Source: Trichomonas vaginalis G3 (taxonomy: Eukaryota > Parabasalia > Trichomonadida > Trichomonadidae). Taken from it: DNA of 64,000 bases. Position 1 is the stretch's first letter. Every line of letters begins with the position of its first letter. The stretch covers positions 4,906,252 through 4,970,251 of the forward strand of contig NC_067207.1 of assembly GCF_026262505.1 (NCBI RefSeq), given 5' to 3'. The notes beneath the pieces are model-generated. The model had not been told where the DNA came from. It searched no databases and worked only from the letters and a program-made list of their open reading frames with translations. The translations under genes were made by a program, and so were the position numbers. Positions 1 through 9,446 of this stretch are shown here, piece after piece.

Positions 1-1690
1 CAGTAACAATTTATGGCAAATTTAACATCATCTTTAACATCATATCCTTTACCTTTTGTCATTCCTGACCAATCCCAATATCTATGCTTATGCCAACCTG
101 CTTGAGATGTGCTTAAATCTATGTAGTGACTGTGTGCAGGTAAATTTTCACCTGTAATCGTTTTACTTCCCCCTGTTTCCTTTTGAAGAGTTTGCACAAT
201 ACAAAAACCTGTCGACTATTTGTTCCCATGCACCAACACCAACATTGCTTTGAGGACCTCTCACATCCATAGATGTATAAATAGAACCTACTGGGTTCAT
301 TAAATCAAACATATGAGATATTATAGATTGTCTCTTTTGAACTTAAAAATATAGTGTAACTATTTCGGGTTTCTTCTGGTTTTGTGTCAGAATATTTTTT
401 ATAAATCTTATGTTTTCAGGGTATGTAAAATCTTGACTATAATATTTATTTTTGTCATCTTCATAATAGTATACTATTCTCGTTTTTTCTATTGCATATA
501 TATCTTTTATATCTATAATATTCTAAATATAATGTTTGCTTTTTTGGGTCTACATGTGCGTCAACACCATAGTCATAATAATACGGTGCTGGAGCTTACG
601 TTAGACAATGTCATATCTGTCATATCTGTCATTTCATAAACTCTTAAATATTTCTTTTGTTCGTCTCCATATAAGTTTAAGTAGCAGTTGTTGTCTAATG
701 GAACTTTAACTTGTGTGCCTTATTCTTTATATAGCCTACATACATTTCATTGTTATTTTTCGGAATGAGTTTATACCGTATACCATTTCTTAAGGACTGT
801 ACAAACCCCCCATCTAAAATATTTGTTTTCTTCATTGACAGAAAAGTCGCCAACAATAGTTTCAATATTTTTTGTTCCAACTAAACTTTGGTATATTTCG
901 TTAACATAAGTTTTATCTGCTTTCTTTGCTAACTCATCGTTAACAAATGATATATCTGCTTTCTTTGCTAACTCATCGTTAACATAAGTTTTAATCTGCT
1001 TTCTTTGCTAACTCATCGTTAACAAATGATATATCTGCTTTCTTTGCTAACTCATCGTTAACATAAGTTTTATCTGCTTTCTTTGCTAACTCATCGTTAA
1101 CAAATGAATATCTTCTTTGCTAACTCATCGTTAACAAATGATATATCTGCTTTCTTTGCTAACTCATCGTTAACATAAGTTTTATCTGCTTTCTTTGCTA
1201 ACTCATCGTTAACAAATGATATATCTGCTTTCTTTGCTAACTCATCGTTAACATAAGTTTTATCTGCTTTCTTTGCTAACTCATCGTTAACAAATGATAT
1301 ATCTGCTTTCTTTGCTAACTCATCGTTAACAAATGATATATCTGCTTTCTTCATTATGTCATTTAGGAAACCTTTTATGAATTCCTCATTTAAATTAAAT
1401 CTTCCAATCTTCAAAACTTTAGGAAATGCATTTAATGCGTAATATCTTTGTTCTTCTGGTGGAATTGATGTTATATCATCCGTTATACCTTTAATTTTTG
1501 AATTCATAAATAAAATTTCTTTTATATTTGATATCACTGCACCACCTTTGCAAACGAATTCAAAATGGTCATTTTTCAATACTATCTCCAAATCTCCATA
1601 TTTCAACCTTTGCGTTTGTTCTGCCGTCTTTGAATTATATGCATATGTGGCGTATGTAATGGTCTGTGGTTGTTGTTGTTGTTTAATCAT
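1..1690 (-). pseudogene. receptor-binding fibre with phage-type collar tip (II-a)
   Basis: Fossil fibre gene; the 3' end lies beyond the left edge. An N-terminal domain (1360-1690) is followed by a shaft of about twelve 13-codon repeats of the ADKTYVNDEL type. A tip at about 1-330 matches the phage tail collar fold (GSK..TGENLPAHSHYIDL pattern). Tandem 13-residue units suggest a trimeric shaft that holds the collar as a receptor-binding tip on the virion. It lies directly downstream of the penton candidate. The intact relative is at 40972-42771. This copy is broken. Confidence 0.8.
895..1355 (-). repeat. 39-bp tandem repeats in fibre shaft
   Basis: About twelve tandem 39-bp units, read on the minus strand as 13 codons alternating KADISFVNDELAK and KADKTYVNDELAK. 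The unit length is a multiple of three, so copy number can change without altering the frame. II-b carries a different arrangement of the same motif at this place. Confidence 0.9.
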
Positions 1691-1715
1691 TTTATTACGA
1701 TTTAAAAATAAATAT

Positions 1716-2452
1716 TTAATCCGTTATCTCATCAGCTATTTTTTCTATTTGAAATTGCCATAATATTTCATTCATAAATTCTAAATCACAATCAAATAGG
1801 TCAGTTATTCTAAATTTAATATTTGATAAATCTTTTGAATGAAGAATAAATGAATTCCCGGATAATTGAAACGGATATGATAAAGAAAATATGTTTAAGT
1901 TGATGGATAAAATGTTTTGTATTGATGGGTAAGAGTTAGGGTCTAATGTTTGATGTGAAAATCTCATTGGGGTATTAACTTTATCACATTTGATTAAAAT
2001 GAAATTAGAACCAGTGTCAGAATACAAAACATCCCCAACATCTTTTTAAAATTTAATATCCCCAACAATGAACGAAGACGAGGAGTACAAAATTTAATTT
2101 TCAGCGGAAATTTAATAAGATTATTTATTTCATCAAGTTCAAAAAGTTTATCAGGTTTTGATTTAAAATTTTCTTCATACCATATGATAAATGATTCATT
2201 TAAATAACTTAAAATCATGTTAATATCCCATTTCGTTATCACATTATTTATATACATATCATACGTTTTTAGGTCTACGACCCCGCCGCTATGCGGCTCA
2301 TGGTCATCTTTAATAAATGATATATAATCTGAAGGGTTTAAAAGAATGGGATTAAATTTACCACTCACAGAAACGAGAGTAACATTATAAATTCCACTAA
2401 CTGTTAAATTTAATTCACAATTATTATTCGAAATAATATTGATAATTGACAT
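1716..2452 (-). pseudogene. penton (minor capsid) candidate, II-a
   Basis: Counterpart of the whole 236-codon gene at 40237-40947. Beta-rich, with a C-terminal stretch of the SNIKFRITDLFDCDL type that resembles the last strand region of Polinton single-jelly-roll penton proteins. Penton function is inferred from this and from its position between SCCG protein and fibre. It contains one of the two 27-nt double-hairpin inserts (2271-2297), which II-b lacks. This copy is broken. Confidence 0.6.
2271..2297. repeat. 27-nt double-hairpin insert 1
   Basis: A GC-rich insert of exactly 27 nt, absent from the otherwise matching place in II-b (about 40390). On the plus strand it reads A, then hairpin GGTC-TAC-GACC, then CC, then hairpin GCCGC-TAT-GCGGC. 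It adds nine codons (PHSGGVVDL) to the minus-strand gene without shifting its frame. The flanks match II-b exactly with no clear target duplication. Confidence 0.75.
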
Positions 2453-2473
2453 TTTTTTATTACGATTAAAAAT

Positions 2474-2949
2474 ATGGTAAAGCGTTATTTTCCAGTGATA
2501 AATAAAACTAGAATAAGATTACCTCAAGAATTCATAAATTCAACGAATAAGAAATTCATTCATGTTATAAATTTTAGTGTTTTCAGAAAATATGAGTCGA
2601 TGTCATATTCATCATCAGGTTATATTTCACTTCATTCAAATTTAGTTCAATCAAACCCATATAATGACCATTTCATAAGATTTTCAGATGGTATTAAAAA
2701 TGTAATTGATAGATTAAAATATGAACAGATTGACAATATCGAATTTTTGGAATTTTGGTTTAAATATCCTGATGGAAAAAAGATTGAAGTTAAAGATAAA
2801 GCTGATACTATAACAAAAACAATTACAATGACTGATCCGGATAGTGGGGAACAGAAATAAAACAAACGATAGAAACTGGTGAAAGGTCAATTATTATCGA
2901 TTATGATTCAAAGGATTATTATTCGATAATGTTAATGCTTGAATATTAA
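2474..2949 (+). pseudogene. unidentified family II protein (copy II-a)
   Basis: Counterpart of the 159-codon gene at 39738-40217, beginning MVKRYFPVINK. No family is recognised. It is transcribed against the structural genes and its end overlaps the end of the SCCG gene by four bases, as in II-b. The start follows a T-rich box and a run ending in AAAAATATG. This copy is broken. Confidence 0.6.
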
Positions 2950-3599
2950 ATAGCCTTAACAAAGAATTTTTCAAGTGATATTTTATATTCATCAACTATT
3001 TTATTATAAATATCATTATATGTTAAATGAAGTTCAGTTGTTGTTCCGTTCTTTGATATCTTAATTGTGCTAATATCCTTTATAGGATTTATTTTTGCAA
3101 CTGTTCCACAGCATGAAACCTCATCATCTATGAAAAATTGAATCTTCACGTCTGAATCTTGAACATCACAAAGAATGGCGATAATGTGAATTAATGATTC
3201 ATAAGGTAAAATAATTAAACCGGATTGGTCAATTAAATTTATTATTGAATCATAATTATCAGTTATTATATCACGGTAAATTTTCATTAATTCAGAATTA
3301 ATGTCTATTTTATATGGGTTATCAAGTGGTGCTGGGTATGTTGGATAAGTGGGAATTTCAACAGGTTCTTTACCAGGTTCAGATAAAATGATTGGGTCTC
3401 CATTCTCTTTTTTCTCTTCCTCATTCTTCGGTAAGTCACGAGTTAATAAATTTGGTTGAGTTGCTGACCTTGTTAATTCAGGACTAACATTAACTTTAAC
3501 ATTTTGAATAATTCGTGATTTATCATCATTTACGTTATAACCAACCGTAATCTCTGCTTTTGCGTTAGTGTTCTTTTGACTAGTGAAACGTCTTCTCAT
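2946..3599 (-). CDS. SCCG protein, conserved minor structural candidate (II-a)
   Basis: One open frame of 217 codons. A basic N-terminus (MRRRFTSQKN) is followed by a proline/glutamate linker and a C-terminal domain of about 110 residues containing a VSCCGTV motif. The same domain with SCCG occurs in family I (62492-63073), so it is a shared Polinton gene. The function is unknown; a virion role is inferred from its position among capsid genes. The start has the usual T-rich box and short leader (TTCGAATATAAATG). Confidence 0.75.
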   Translation of the reverse strand: MRRRFTSQKNTNAKAEITVGYNVNDDKSRIIQNVKVNVSPELTRSATQPNLLTRDLPKNEEEKKENGDPIILSEPGKEPVEIPTYPTYPAPLDNPYKIDINSELMKIYRDIITDNYDSIINLIDQSGLIILPYESLIHIIAILCDVQDSDVKIQFFIDDEVSCCGTVAKINPIKDISTIKISKNGTTTELHLTYNDIYNKIVDEYKISLEKFFVKAI

Positions 3600-3631
3600 T
3601 TATATTCGAATAAAAAAATATATTTAAACTT

Positions 3632-4531
3632 TTATTTTGCTGGAACTTTTGAATCTATTATTTCCTGTATTTGTTCATGAAGTTGATTTTTAGCATTTTC
3701 ATCGAAATTAATAGACCGAATATATTCATTAATTGCATTCTTATAATCATCTGATTTCTCAAATTTTCTTTTATCTGATTCCTTAACTAAATCATAAGTT
3801 AAACCTCGTTGCTGATATAATGGTTTCTTAATTAAATCTTTGAATGCTTGAGATAAAGCACCTGATGCAATTCTTGCTACTATAATTGGTTGGAATTGCT
3901 GTTTAAGTTCATCTTTAACATTTGCGAAAACTGGATCGAATAAAGCAACTTTAAAGAATTTCTTAGCTGGAATTTCAGGTCTTAAATTTGCATATTGACC
4001 ATCAAACTGGTTAGAATATCGTGGTAATCCATCCGGTCCCTCTTCAATAGCATTTAATTCTTCATTGAAGTAAGAATATGGATTATGACGGTATGAATTA
4101 ATTGGACCATTTTCACCTTCTCCAATGTATTGTTTAACAGCTTTTCCATTTTCATCAAATTGCATAGGATAATGTTCATTATATGCTTTACGTTTAGGAT
4201 AATCCGTCATTGTTAATTTATACCCATTTATGACTTTAATATTTCCTTGACCATCAGTAACGAAAACTTCATTTATTCCATCAGGTTTTCCATTTGGACC
4301 CGTAATGTCTGCTTCGTGTGCTTCCCAATTTGGTCCGTGACGTTTGGCATATGCTTGAGCTTCTGGTAATGTTAAAACGTTTCTCATTTGTTTAACATCC
4401 TTTTGAAGACCGGCAACAATGTGGACTAATTCTTTCATTCCGTCTGGAACTTTCATAGTTCTATTATATGCACCCTTTTTGTTTGTTCCTTGTTTTAATG
4501 GAACCTGTAGAAGATTTGCAATTTCTGTCAT
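3632..4531 (-). CDS. minor structural protein with DGI-EV motif (II-a)
   Basis: One open frame of 299 codons. Near residues 75-115 it reads [14 protein letters not shown], then VINGYKL and DYPKR. That pattern resembles a protein conserved in Polintons and some large DNA viruses that lies with the capsid genes; the link is from memory and only moderately sure. The C-terminal half is helical and charged, and there is no signal peptide or membrane segment. It lies between ATPase and SCCG protein. Confidence 0.65.
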   Translation of the reverse strand: MTEIANLLQVPLKQGTNKKGAYNRTMKVPDGMKELVHIVAGLQKDVKQMRNVLTLPEAQAYAKRHGPNWEAHEADITGPNGKPDGINEVFVTDGQGNIKVINGYKLTMTDYPKRKAYNEHYPMQFDENGKAVKQYIGEGENGPINSYRHNPYSYFNEELNAIEEGPDGLPRYSNQFDGQYANLRPEIPAKKFFKVALFDPVFANVKDELKQQFQPIIVARIASGALSQAFKDLIKKPLYQQRGLTYDLVKESDKRKFEKSDDYKNAINEYIRSINFDENAKNQLHEQIQEIIDSKVPAK

Positions 4532-4571
4532 GTTTAATTATAAATAAAAAATAAAAATTAATTATAAAAAG

Positions 4572-5398
4572 TTATTCGAATTTAATGGAACCTTTATTTA
4601 AATCAACTGTTATTTTTCCATGTTCACCTAATTGTTGATATTGTGTGTAAAGTTCATTAATGCTCATTGGTAAATTCACTTGATAAAGCATAACGTTCAA
4701 CTGTTGACGACTAAAACCACTGAAAATGAAAAGGGTGATAGGTTTGATTTAATGTTTGTGCTTAATGCTTTGAAAGTATTGAACAGCCATGAAGAATGAA
4801 CACTGAATGTGTCGACATTGAGTTAATAACTGATTAAAATATGATTTCTCATTTGTTATTAGTTTTGATTTCACTGCATCATCTAGAAAAATGAGTGAAT
4901 GCAAAAATTCTCTATCAAAATTTGAAATAGAAAGTGTTTCAAATAATTCATCCCGTTGTTTATCAATAATTTTATCCTCTAATCCTTGCTTCTTGATTGT
5001 ATTATATAATTCTTTATACATTAAAAGTTTTTTAAATAATCTTCTGCTTCTTCTTGTGATAAATAAATAATTGGAATTTTGATTAAATGCTTTAAAGATT
5101 CAAATGTATCATCTGAAGGTGAACCTGAACGGTTGATATAAATTAACACATGTGAATAGGGGGAAGTGTTAGCAATAATGATAATTTGTTTTAATATCGT
5201 TAATGTTTTACCTTTATTTTGTTTACCAATTGCTGCAGTGATTGAATTTAAGTAACATTCAGAATATGGAATTTTCATTAATTTTTCCTTAGATAGAGCA
5301 TTTCTATTATCACTCAATGCTTCATTAATCATATCATCTACGTATGTATTATATACTCCTGCTAATTCTTCATAAGGGGTGGATGAATTTAAATCCAT
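4572..5398 (-). pseudogene. genome-packaging ATPase, II-a
   Basis: Counterpart of the whole 275-codon ATPase at 37274-38101. The Walker A region (GKQNKGKT) and Walker B region (LIFLDDAV) are recognisable. In Polintons an FtsK/A32-type ATPase drives DNA into the capsid. It sits immediately downstream of the major capsid gene. This copy is broken. Confidence 0.75.
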
Positions 5399-5422
5399 TT
5401 AATCAAAAATAAATTTATAATT

Positions 5423-7059
5423 TTAAACATTTCTATTCATCAATATTTCATCATATGAACTTCTATACTGTGGTGGTGTACCTGTTGGATGATATTTCAA
5501 ACCTTCATCCGGTGTCCATGTCCAATATGTAGTCCTAGTAAACCAAACCTGAGGAGGATTTGTCACTTTGAACAGTAAGTGTCATTTTCACCCTGAATGA
5601 TTGGATAAGCTTTCACTTGTACTGTAACTTGTGAGTTGAAAGTTTCTAATCCATCAAAGAATATACCCGCTCCATCACGTTGAACTGGAATAGTGCATAA
5701 GAATGAAGTTTGGTCTTTCCATGTTCTAGCTAATGGTGCCATTATCATCATTCAGTGGTCTAGTTAATGAGTCCTCGTATTCTTCCGTGCATTCATTCAC
5801 TCCATCTAAATCAGAAGCTTGAAGCATACGTGTAAAGAATATGTCGCCCACTGTGGTCATCGCTTGATCGGGGAAGTTTCTGGAATCTATAGTGACCTGA
5901 AGACCTCGAAGCATTGGATTTTCTAAAACTGTTCTTTGCATTGCATTCTTCGGAAATGTTAACACAACATCTGTAACATTATGAAGAGCGTATGAGAAAT
6001 CTGAGCTAATACCTTCAGGAGTGATGCAACCTCCATTTAGTGAACGAACGTCAATATGTTGAGCTGGAATCATGAATGGATCTTCCTTACTAAATAAACG
6101 TGGTATTGCTTTAACTGATTCTTCAATTAAACCGTATCCTGGTGTAATGCATTTATCCTCTAAAACTTCCATCTTTGTGCATGAAATAATAACGTCTTCA
6201 ACTGTTGCGTCAGCAGATGTAGCGGCTAAGCTTGTAATTAATTTGGCAGGAAGTCCGATTTGTTGGAATTTGCGATCATATTTATAAACATGATTCATAA
6301 TCTTTTCATAATTTTCATCAGTTATCTTTTCATAAACGTAATTTTGTAAATCAGCAACTCTTAACGGGTCAACCTGACAAAATACTAAAGTATCCCTGAA
6401 AACATAATATTTAAGAATGATTTCACCAAATGATTTAGGATAATCATCGAACGCCTGAAATGCTAACAAATCATTTACCGGAATAATCATATCAAAAGTG
6501 ATATCAACTTCTTCATTTGCTTTCTTGAAAACTTCTGAAGGGTCAATATATTTACCACATACTGAGTTATCATATTTTTGAACATTATTATATAACGAAT
6601 GAACAAACTTTTTAACTTTCCTTTCTGATTTTGGTTTATATGTTGCAAATGCGAAAGATTCACGGGCGCAATCCATCTGAAGATAACCGCATCACCTCTT
6701 TCGGTTTCTACTTCTAATTGTTTAAAGCTTTGATTTGATGATTTGTAACCAACGAATAAACGCATGCATTTAAAAGCGGCATCACATGTGAAAGCTTTAT
6801 TTGAAACTAGAGTTGCTTTAACTTTGCGTTTAATATATGTGTCACCTAATTGGTTCACATCATGAGCCGGATTTGTAATTCTTAAATGAGTTTGTTTATC
6901 ATCAAAATATGGAGCATCAGAGTCATAGCATGAACTTTCAAGTTCTCTATAATATCTTCTACCGTCATTCTTTGCGAATATTTCATTTATCTTTTCGAAT
7001 GAATGAAACACATTTCCATTAATCGGTTTAGTGTTTGGCACTAAATAGTTAGTCGTCAT
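5423..7059 (-). pseudogene. major capsid protein (double jelly-roll), II-a
   Basis: Fossil major capsid gene of about 545 codons, starting MTTNYLVPNTK. Hallmarks of Polinton double jelly-roll capsid proteins are visible: QRTVLENPMLRGLQVTID, then PMTT-like and LQASDLDG stretches, then ADP-style FFDGLETF near the C-terminus. It forms the icosahedral shell. Nearly identical to the II-b copy at 35611-37249. This copy is broken. Confidence 0.85.
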
Positions 7060-7128
7060 TTATTATTAAATAAAAAATCAAAATTAAAAGATGAAAATGA
7101 ATTTTTAATTTTAATGAAATAATCAACT

Positions 7129-7341
7129 ATGGCTGCAGGATTCTTTTAAGAAACTGTGGGATAAAGTAAAAAGAGGAGCGCATAAAGTTTGGGAAACATT
7201 GAAGAAAGGAGCAAATTGGATATTTAAGAATAAAGAAGCAATTAGTGACGTTGCTGAATCAATAACCCAAAAGCTGCCCAATAAGAGAAATTTTAAATAA
7301 AGGAGAAAGTTTATCAAAGACTACAACCGATACTAAGATAA
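7129..7341 (+). pseudogene. small amphipathic protein, MAAGFF-type A (II-a)
   Basis: Short gene of about 70 codons starting MAAG, rich in lysine and tryptophan, with an amphipathic helix like KKLWDKVKRGAHKVWETLKK. Such peptides resemble adenovirus pVI-like minor capsid or membrane-acting peptides; this is inference. It lies convergent to a second small gene with a shared N-terminus. This copy is probably broken. Confidence 0.45.
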
Positions 7342-7350
7342 AAATAATTT

Positions 7351-7598
7351 TATTTTATTTTTCCACTATTACCCCCTATTTTATTAAGTATTCCTTCAGC
7401 AATTCCACCAATTGCGTTACCTGCTTGTGCTCCCATCGCCGGATTACCTGCTTTAGTACCTAATACTCCACCTATGATAGTTCCTGCCGTTTTCGCTACT
7501 GGTGCCAAAAAGTTTGCAACGGTTTAATAACTTTTTATAACCCAACTTGCAGCTTTCTTAATTCCTTCCCATAATTTTTTAAAGAATCCTGCCGCCAT
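7351..7598 (-). pseudogene. small glycine-rich amphipathic protein, type B (II-a)
   Basis: Short gene starting MAAGFFKKLW, the same opening as its convergent neighbour. The C-terminal part is a glycine/alanine-rich hydrophobic segment (AGTIIGGVLGTKAG, then GAQAGNAIGG) that could enter a membrane. The counterpart is at 35073-35308. Function unknown; a minor capsid or membrane-lytic role is possible. This copy is broken. Confidence 0.45.
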
Positions 7599-7664
7599 TT
7601 CTGATTTAATATTAATTAAAAAATATATTTCATCACTTATATTCTAATTTTTATTTAATGATAA

Positions 7665-8139
7665 ATGAAACCGATTTTAAAAATAAATGAAACAGAGGAG
7701 GAAGAAATAAATGAAAGTGAAAATGTTCAACAAAAAATAAACGTTGTTAAACCAATTACTGAAATAAAAATTTTTTCATCTGTTGAAGAATTTAATGACT
7801 ATTATGCTAATAATAAAAAATTATTTGAAGAATTGACAACATGTAAATTGAATAAAATGTTTAAAGTTGAGGACAGAGTCCAAGACCCGGAGGGTCATGG
7901 ATTCAAAATTTCAAAAAAAAAAAGGAGTGGTTAGTTTGAAATCTATTCCTCAATCAAGAATCACCTCATTAATGAAAATTGATGATTTAACAAAAAGAAT
8001 AGAAATTATTGAAGAGCGAATAAATCAAATTATTGATTTCATAAATCATGACTCGTTTGAGCCCGGGTCCTTAAAGCCCATCACTGAGTTCAAGGTTATA
8101 TTCATCAAATATTTCATTATTAAATGCAACTTCTGCTAG
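7665..8139 (+). pseudogene. acidic protein of unknown role (II-a)
   Basis: Begins MKPILKINETEEEEINES. It has a conserved central block (SSVEEFNDYYANNKKLFEEL) and a C-terminal heptad-like stretch (LTKRIEIIEERINQIIDFI) suggesting a coiled coil. No family is recognised. It holds the second 27-nt double-hairpin insert (7871-7897). Its 3' end overlaps the convergent 161-codon gene. Relatives in II-b are partial (34313-35006). This copy is broken. Confidence 0.55.
7871..7897. repeat. 27-nt double-hairpin insert 2
   Basis: A GC-rich insert of 27 nt absent from II-b (about 34338 on the other strand). Allowing a one-base shift at the junction, it reads A, hairpin GGAC-AGA-GTCC, AA, hairpin GACCC-GGA-GGGTC. 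That is the same layout and lengths as insert 1, with different sequence. It adds nine codons in frame. Confidence 0.75.
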
Positions 8140-8556
8140 TTTATTTATTTTTTCAATACGATCATTTGAAAGTCTATCGTTTAATTTTTTCTGAAGTTTT
8201 TCATTTTCTAGTTCTGAAACTTTATTTGGATGATATTTAAACCCGTTAAATTCTTTTTCCTCAGTTTTGATCATTAATTTACAAAGAACTTTTGTGGTTG
8301 AAATTCGTTTAAACCATTTATTAGTTATATTCGTTATATATTCAATATCTGGAATTAATTCCCAAATTTTTGCATTTTCAATTAATTTATTATCAAATGC
8401 AAAAGCAATAAGTTTAATATTAAACTTACCTTTATAATATAAACTTTCTACATAATCATCGAAATAAACATCTACTTGTTTAACATTTTCAAGAATTGGT
8501 GAAAGAGCATCCATTAATTGATTGACGGTTACGAATCTTGATCCTCTCATTTTCAT
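8071..8556 (-). CDS. hypothetical 161-residue protein (II-a)
   Basis: One open frame starting MKMRGSRFVTVNQLMDAL. The end is charged and helical (ELENEKLQKKLNDRL). No recognised family and no membrane segment. It is the outermost gene of this end of II-a and its place is not represented in II-b. The leader (TTTTTTAATTCGTATGAAAATG) matches that of the 58-codon gene at 53343-53519 in II-b, over more than 60 bp. Confidence 0.6.
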   Translation of the reverse strand: MKMRGSRFVTVNQLMDALSPILENVKQVDVYFDDYVESLYYKGKFNIKLIAFAFDNKLIENAKIWELIPDIEYITNITNKWFKRISTTKVLCKLMIKTEEKEFNGFKYHPNKVSELENEKLQKKLNDRLSNDRIEKINKLAEVAFNNEIFDEYNLELSDGL

Positions 8557-8638
8557 ACGAATTAAAAAAATAAATTATTCAAAAAATGTAAGACATGAAT
8601 TTTTAAAGTTTATTTTTTTATTTTTTTTATTTTTTTTT

Positions 8639-8642
<4 letters not shown>
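8557..8642 (-). promoter_or_regulatory. family II subterminal leader
   Basis: The first 65 bp closely match 53520-53595 upstream of the 58-codon gene in II-b, including the T-rich box directly before the start codon. It probably serves as promoter. After this the sequence becomes a T/A homopolymer, where I-a is inserted. Confidence 0.5.
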
Positions 8643-8673
<31 letters not shown>

Positions 8674-8733
8674 TAGTGGGGCTTCCAGGCACTTCGTGCC
8701 TTCTAGCCCCGTTGATGTTTAGTATAAAATGAA
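8643..8733 (+). repeat. left terminal inverted repeat of I-a
   Basis: A run of about 29 A, then GGTAGTGGGGCTTCCAGGCA and onward for about 60 bp. It matches the reverse complement of 34034-34121 and the start of I-b (56849). Inside lies the 13-nt hairpin GGCACTTCGTGCC nested between GGGGC and GCCCC. Confidence 0.92.
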
Positions 8734-8977
8734 AGTCTTTACGAAGAAGAACTTTACAAAACATAGACAAGAAAGTTCATGAGGAAGTCTCAACAAAGTC
8801 TTTACGATGAAGAACTTTACAAAACATAGACAAGAAAGTTCATGAGAAGTCTCAACAAAGTCTTTACGATGAAGAACTTTACAAAACATAGACAAGAAAG
8901 TTCATGAGGAAGTCTCAACAAAGTCTTTACGATGAAGAACATTACAAAACTTCATCGTCAATGAGTGTAAATCAGGC

Positions 8978-9050
8978 AAAAATATATTTTAGGGTAGATG
9001 GTTAGATCTAACCTGTTTTCTAACCTCATTTCTACCCTCTTGAATTTTCA
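8978..9050 (+). repeat. palindromic cassette copy 1
   Basis: AT-rich block AAATATATTTTAGGGTAGA, then the perfect 14-bp palindrome GGTTAGATCTAACC, then TCTAACC and TCTACCC repeats and TTGAATTTT. At least seven copies lie in I-a, in both orientations. Confidence 0.85.
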
Positions 9051-9275
9051 TGAACTTTCTCAACAAAGTCTTTACGATGAAGAACTTTACAAAACATAGA
9101 CAAGAAAGTTCATGAGAAAGTCTTTACAAAGTCTTTACGATGAAGTCTTGACAAAGTCTTTACGAAGAAGTCTCAACAAAGTCTTTACGAAGAAGTCTTA
9201 ACAAAGTCTTTACGAAGAAGTCTCAACAAAGTCTTTACGAAGAAATCTCAACAAAACATAGACAAGAAAGTTCAT

Positions 9276-9350
9276 GAAAATTCAAGAGGGTAGAAAAGAG
9301 GTTAGAAAAGAGGTTAGATATACCCTTCTACCCTAAAATATATTTTTGGG
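9276..9350 (-). repeat. palindromic cassette copy 2
   Basis: Inverted copy of the cassette, with its central palindrome degenerate (GGTTAGATATACCC). With copy 1 it encloses about 230 bp of direct repeats. Confidence 0.75.
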
Positions 9351-9446
9351 TCATTTACACTCATTTACGAAGAAATCTCAACAAAGTCTTTACGAAGAAG
9401 TCACAATAAAACATCTGTCAAAAGCCGCTTTTTAACTTCACTTAAA

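Larger units (their letters stand above)
1..8642 (-). mobile_element. Polinton/Maverick family II, copy II-a (main visible part)
   Basis: Virus-like DNA transposon, genes mostly on the minus strand, running off the left window edge. From its end near 8.6 kb leftward it carries a 161-codon gene, an unidentified acidic protein, two small amphipathic proteins, major capsid protein, ATPase, a minor structural protein, the SCCG protein, penton candidate and fibre. The order mirrors copy II-b at 34.8-42.7 kb and the DNA is nearly identical there, so both insertions look recent. Its terminal stretch continues at 34122-34312, because family I copy I-a is inserted at 8643-34121. It is broken, with about six to eight breaks in view. 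Confidence 0.85.
8735..9416. repeat. subterminal direct-repeat zone of I-a
   Basis: About 680 bp without a gene. It starts with four tandem 62-63-bp units containing GTCTTTACGATGAAGAAC and ACAAAACATAGACAAG. Shorter variants of the GTCTTTACGAAGAAGTC unit follow at 9062-9262 and 9362-9415. Each long unit holds a 22-nt stretch identical to codons of the KilA-N gene at 23383-24048. Two palindromic cassettes are embedded. The shorter units recur, inverted, at 21741-21940. I-b lacks this zone. Confidence 0.85.

Noticed and set aside
2271-7897. The 27-nt inserts as short introns
   Set aside because: They do not start with GT or end with AG, lack a branch-point motif, and keep the frame.
8055-8090. 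Another GC-rich insert at the end of the acidic protein gene
   Set aside because: No clean double hairpin and no matching region in II-b for comparison.
8735-9416. CRISPR-like array of repeats and spacers
   Set aside because: Units are long, contiguous and of mixed length, the setting is eukaryotic, and no cas-type gene is present; the gene-derived matches are reported as repeats instead.
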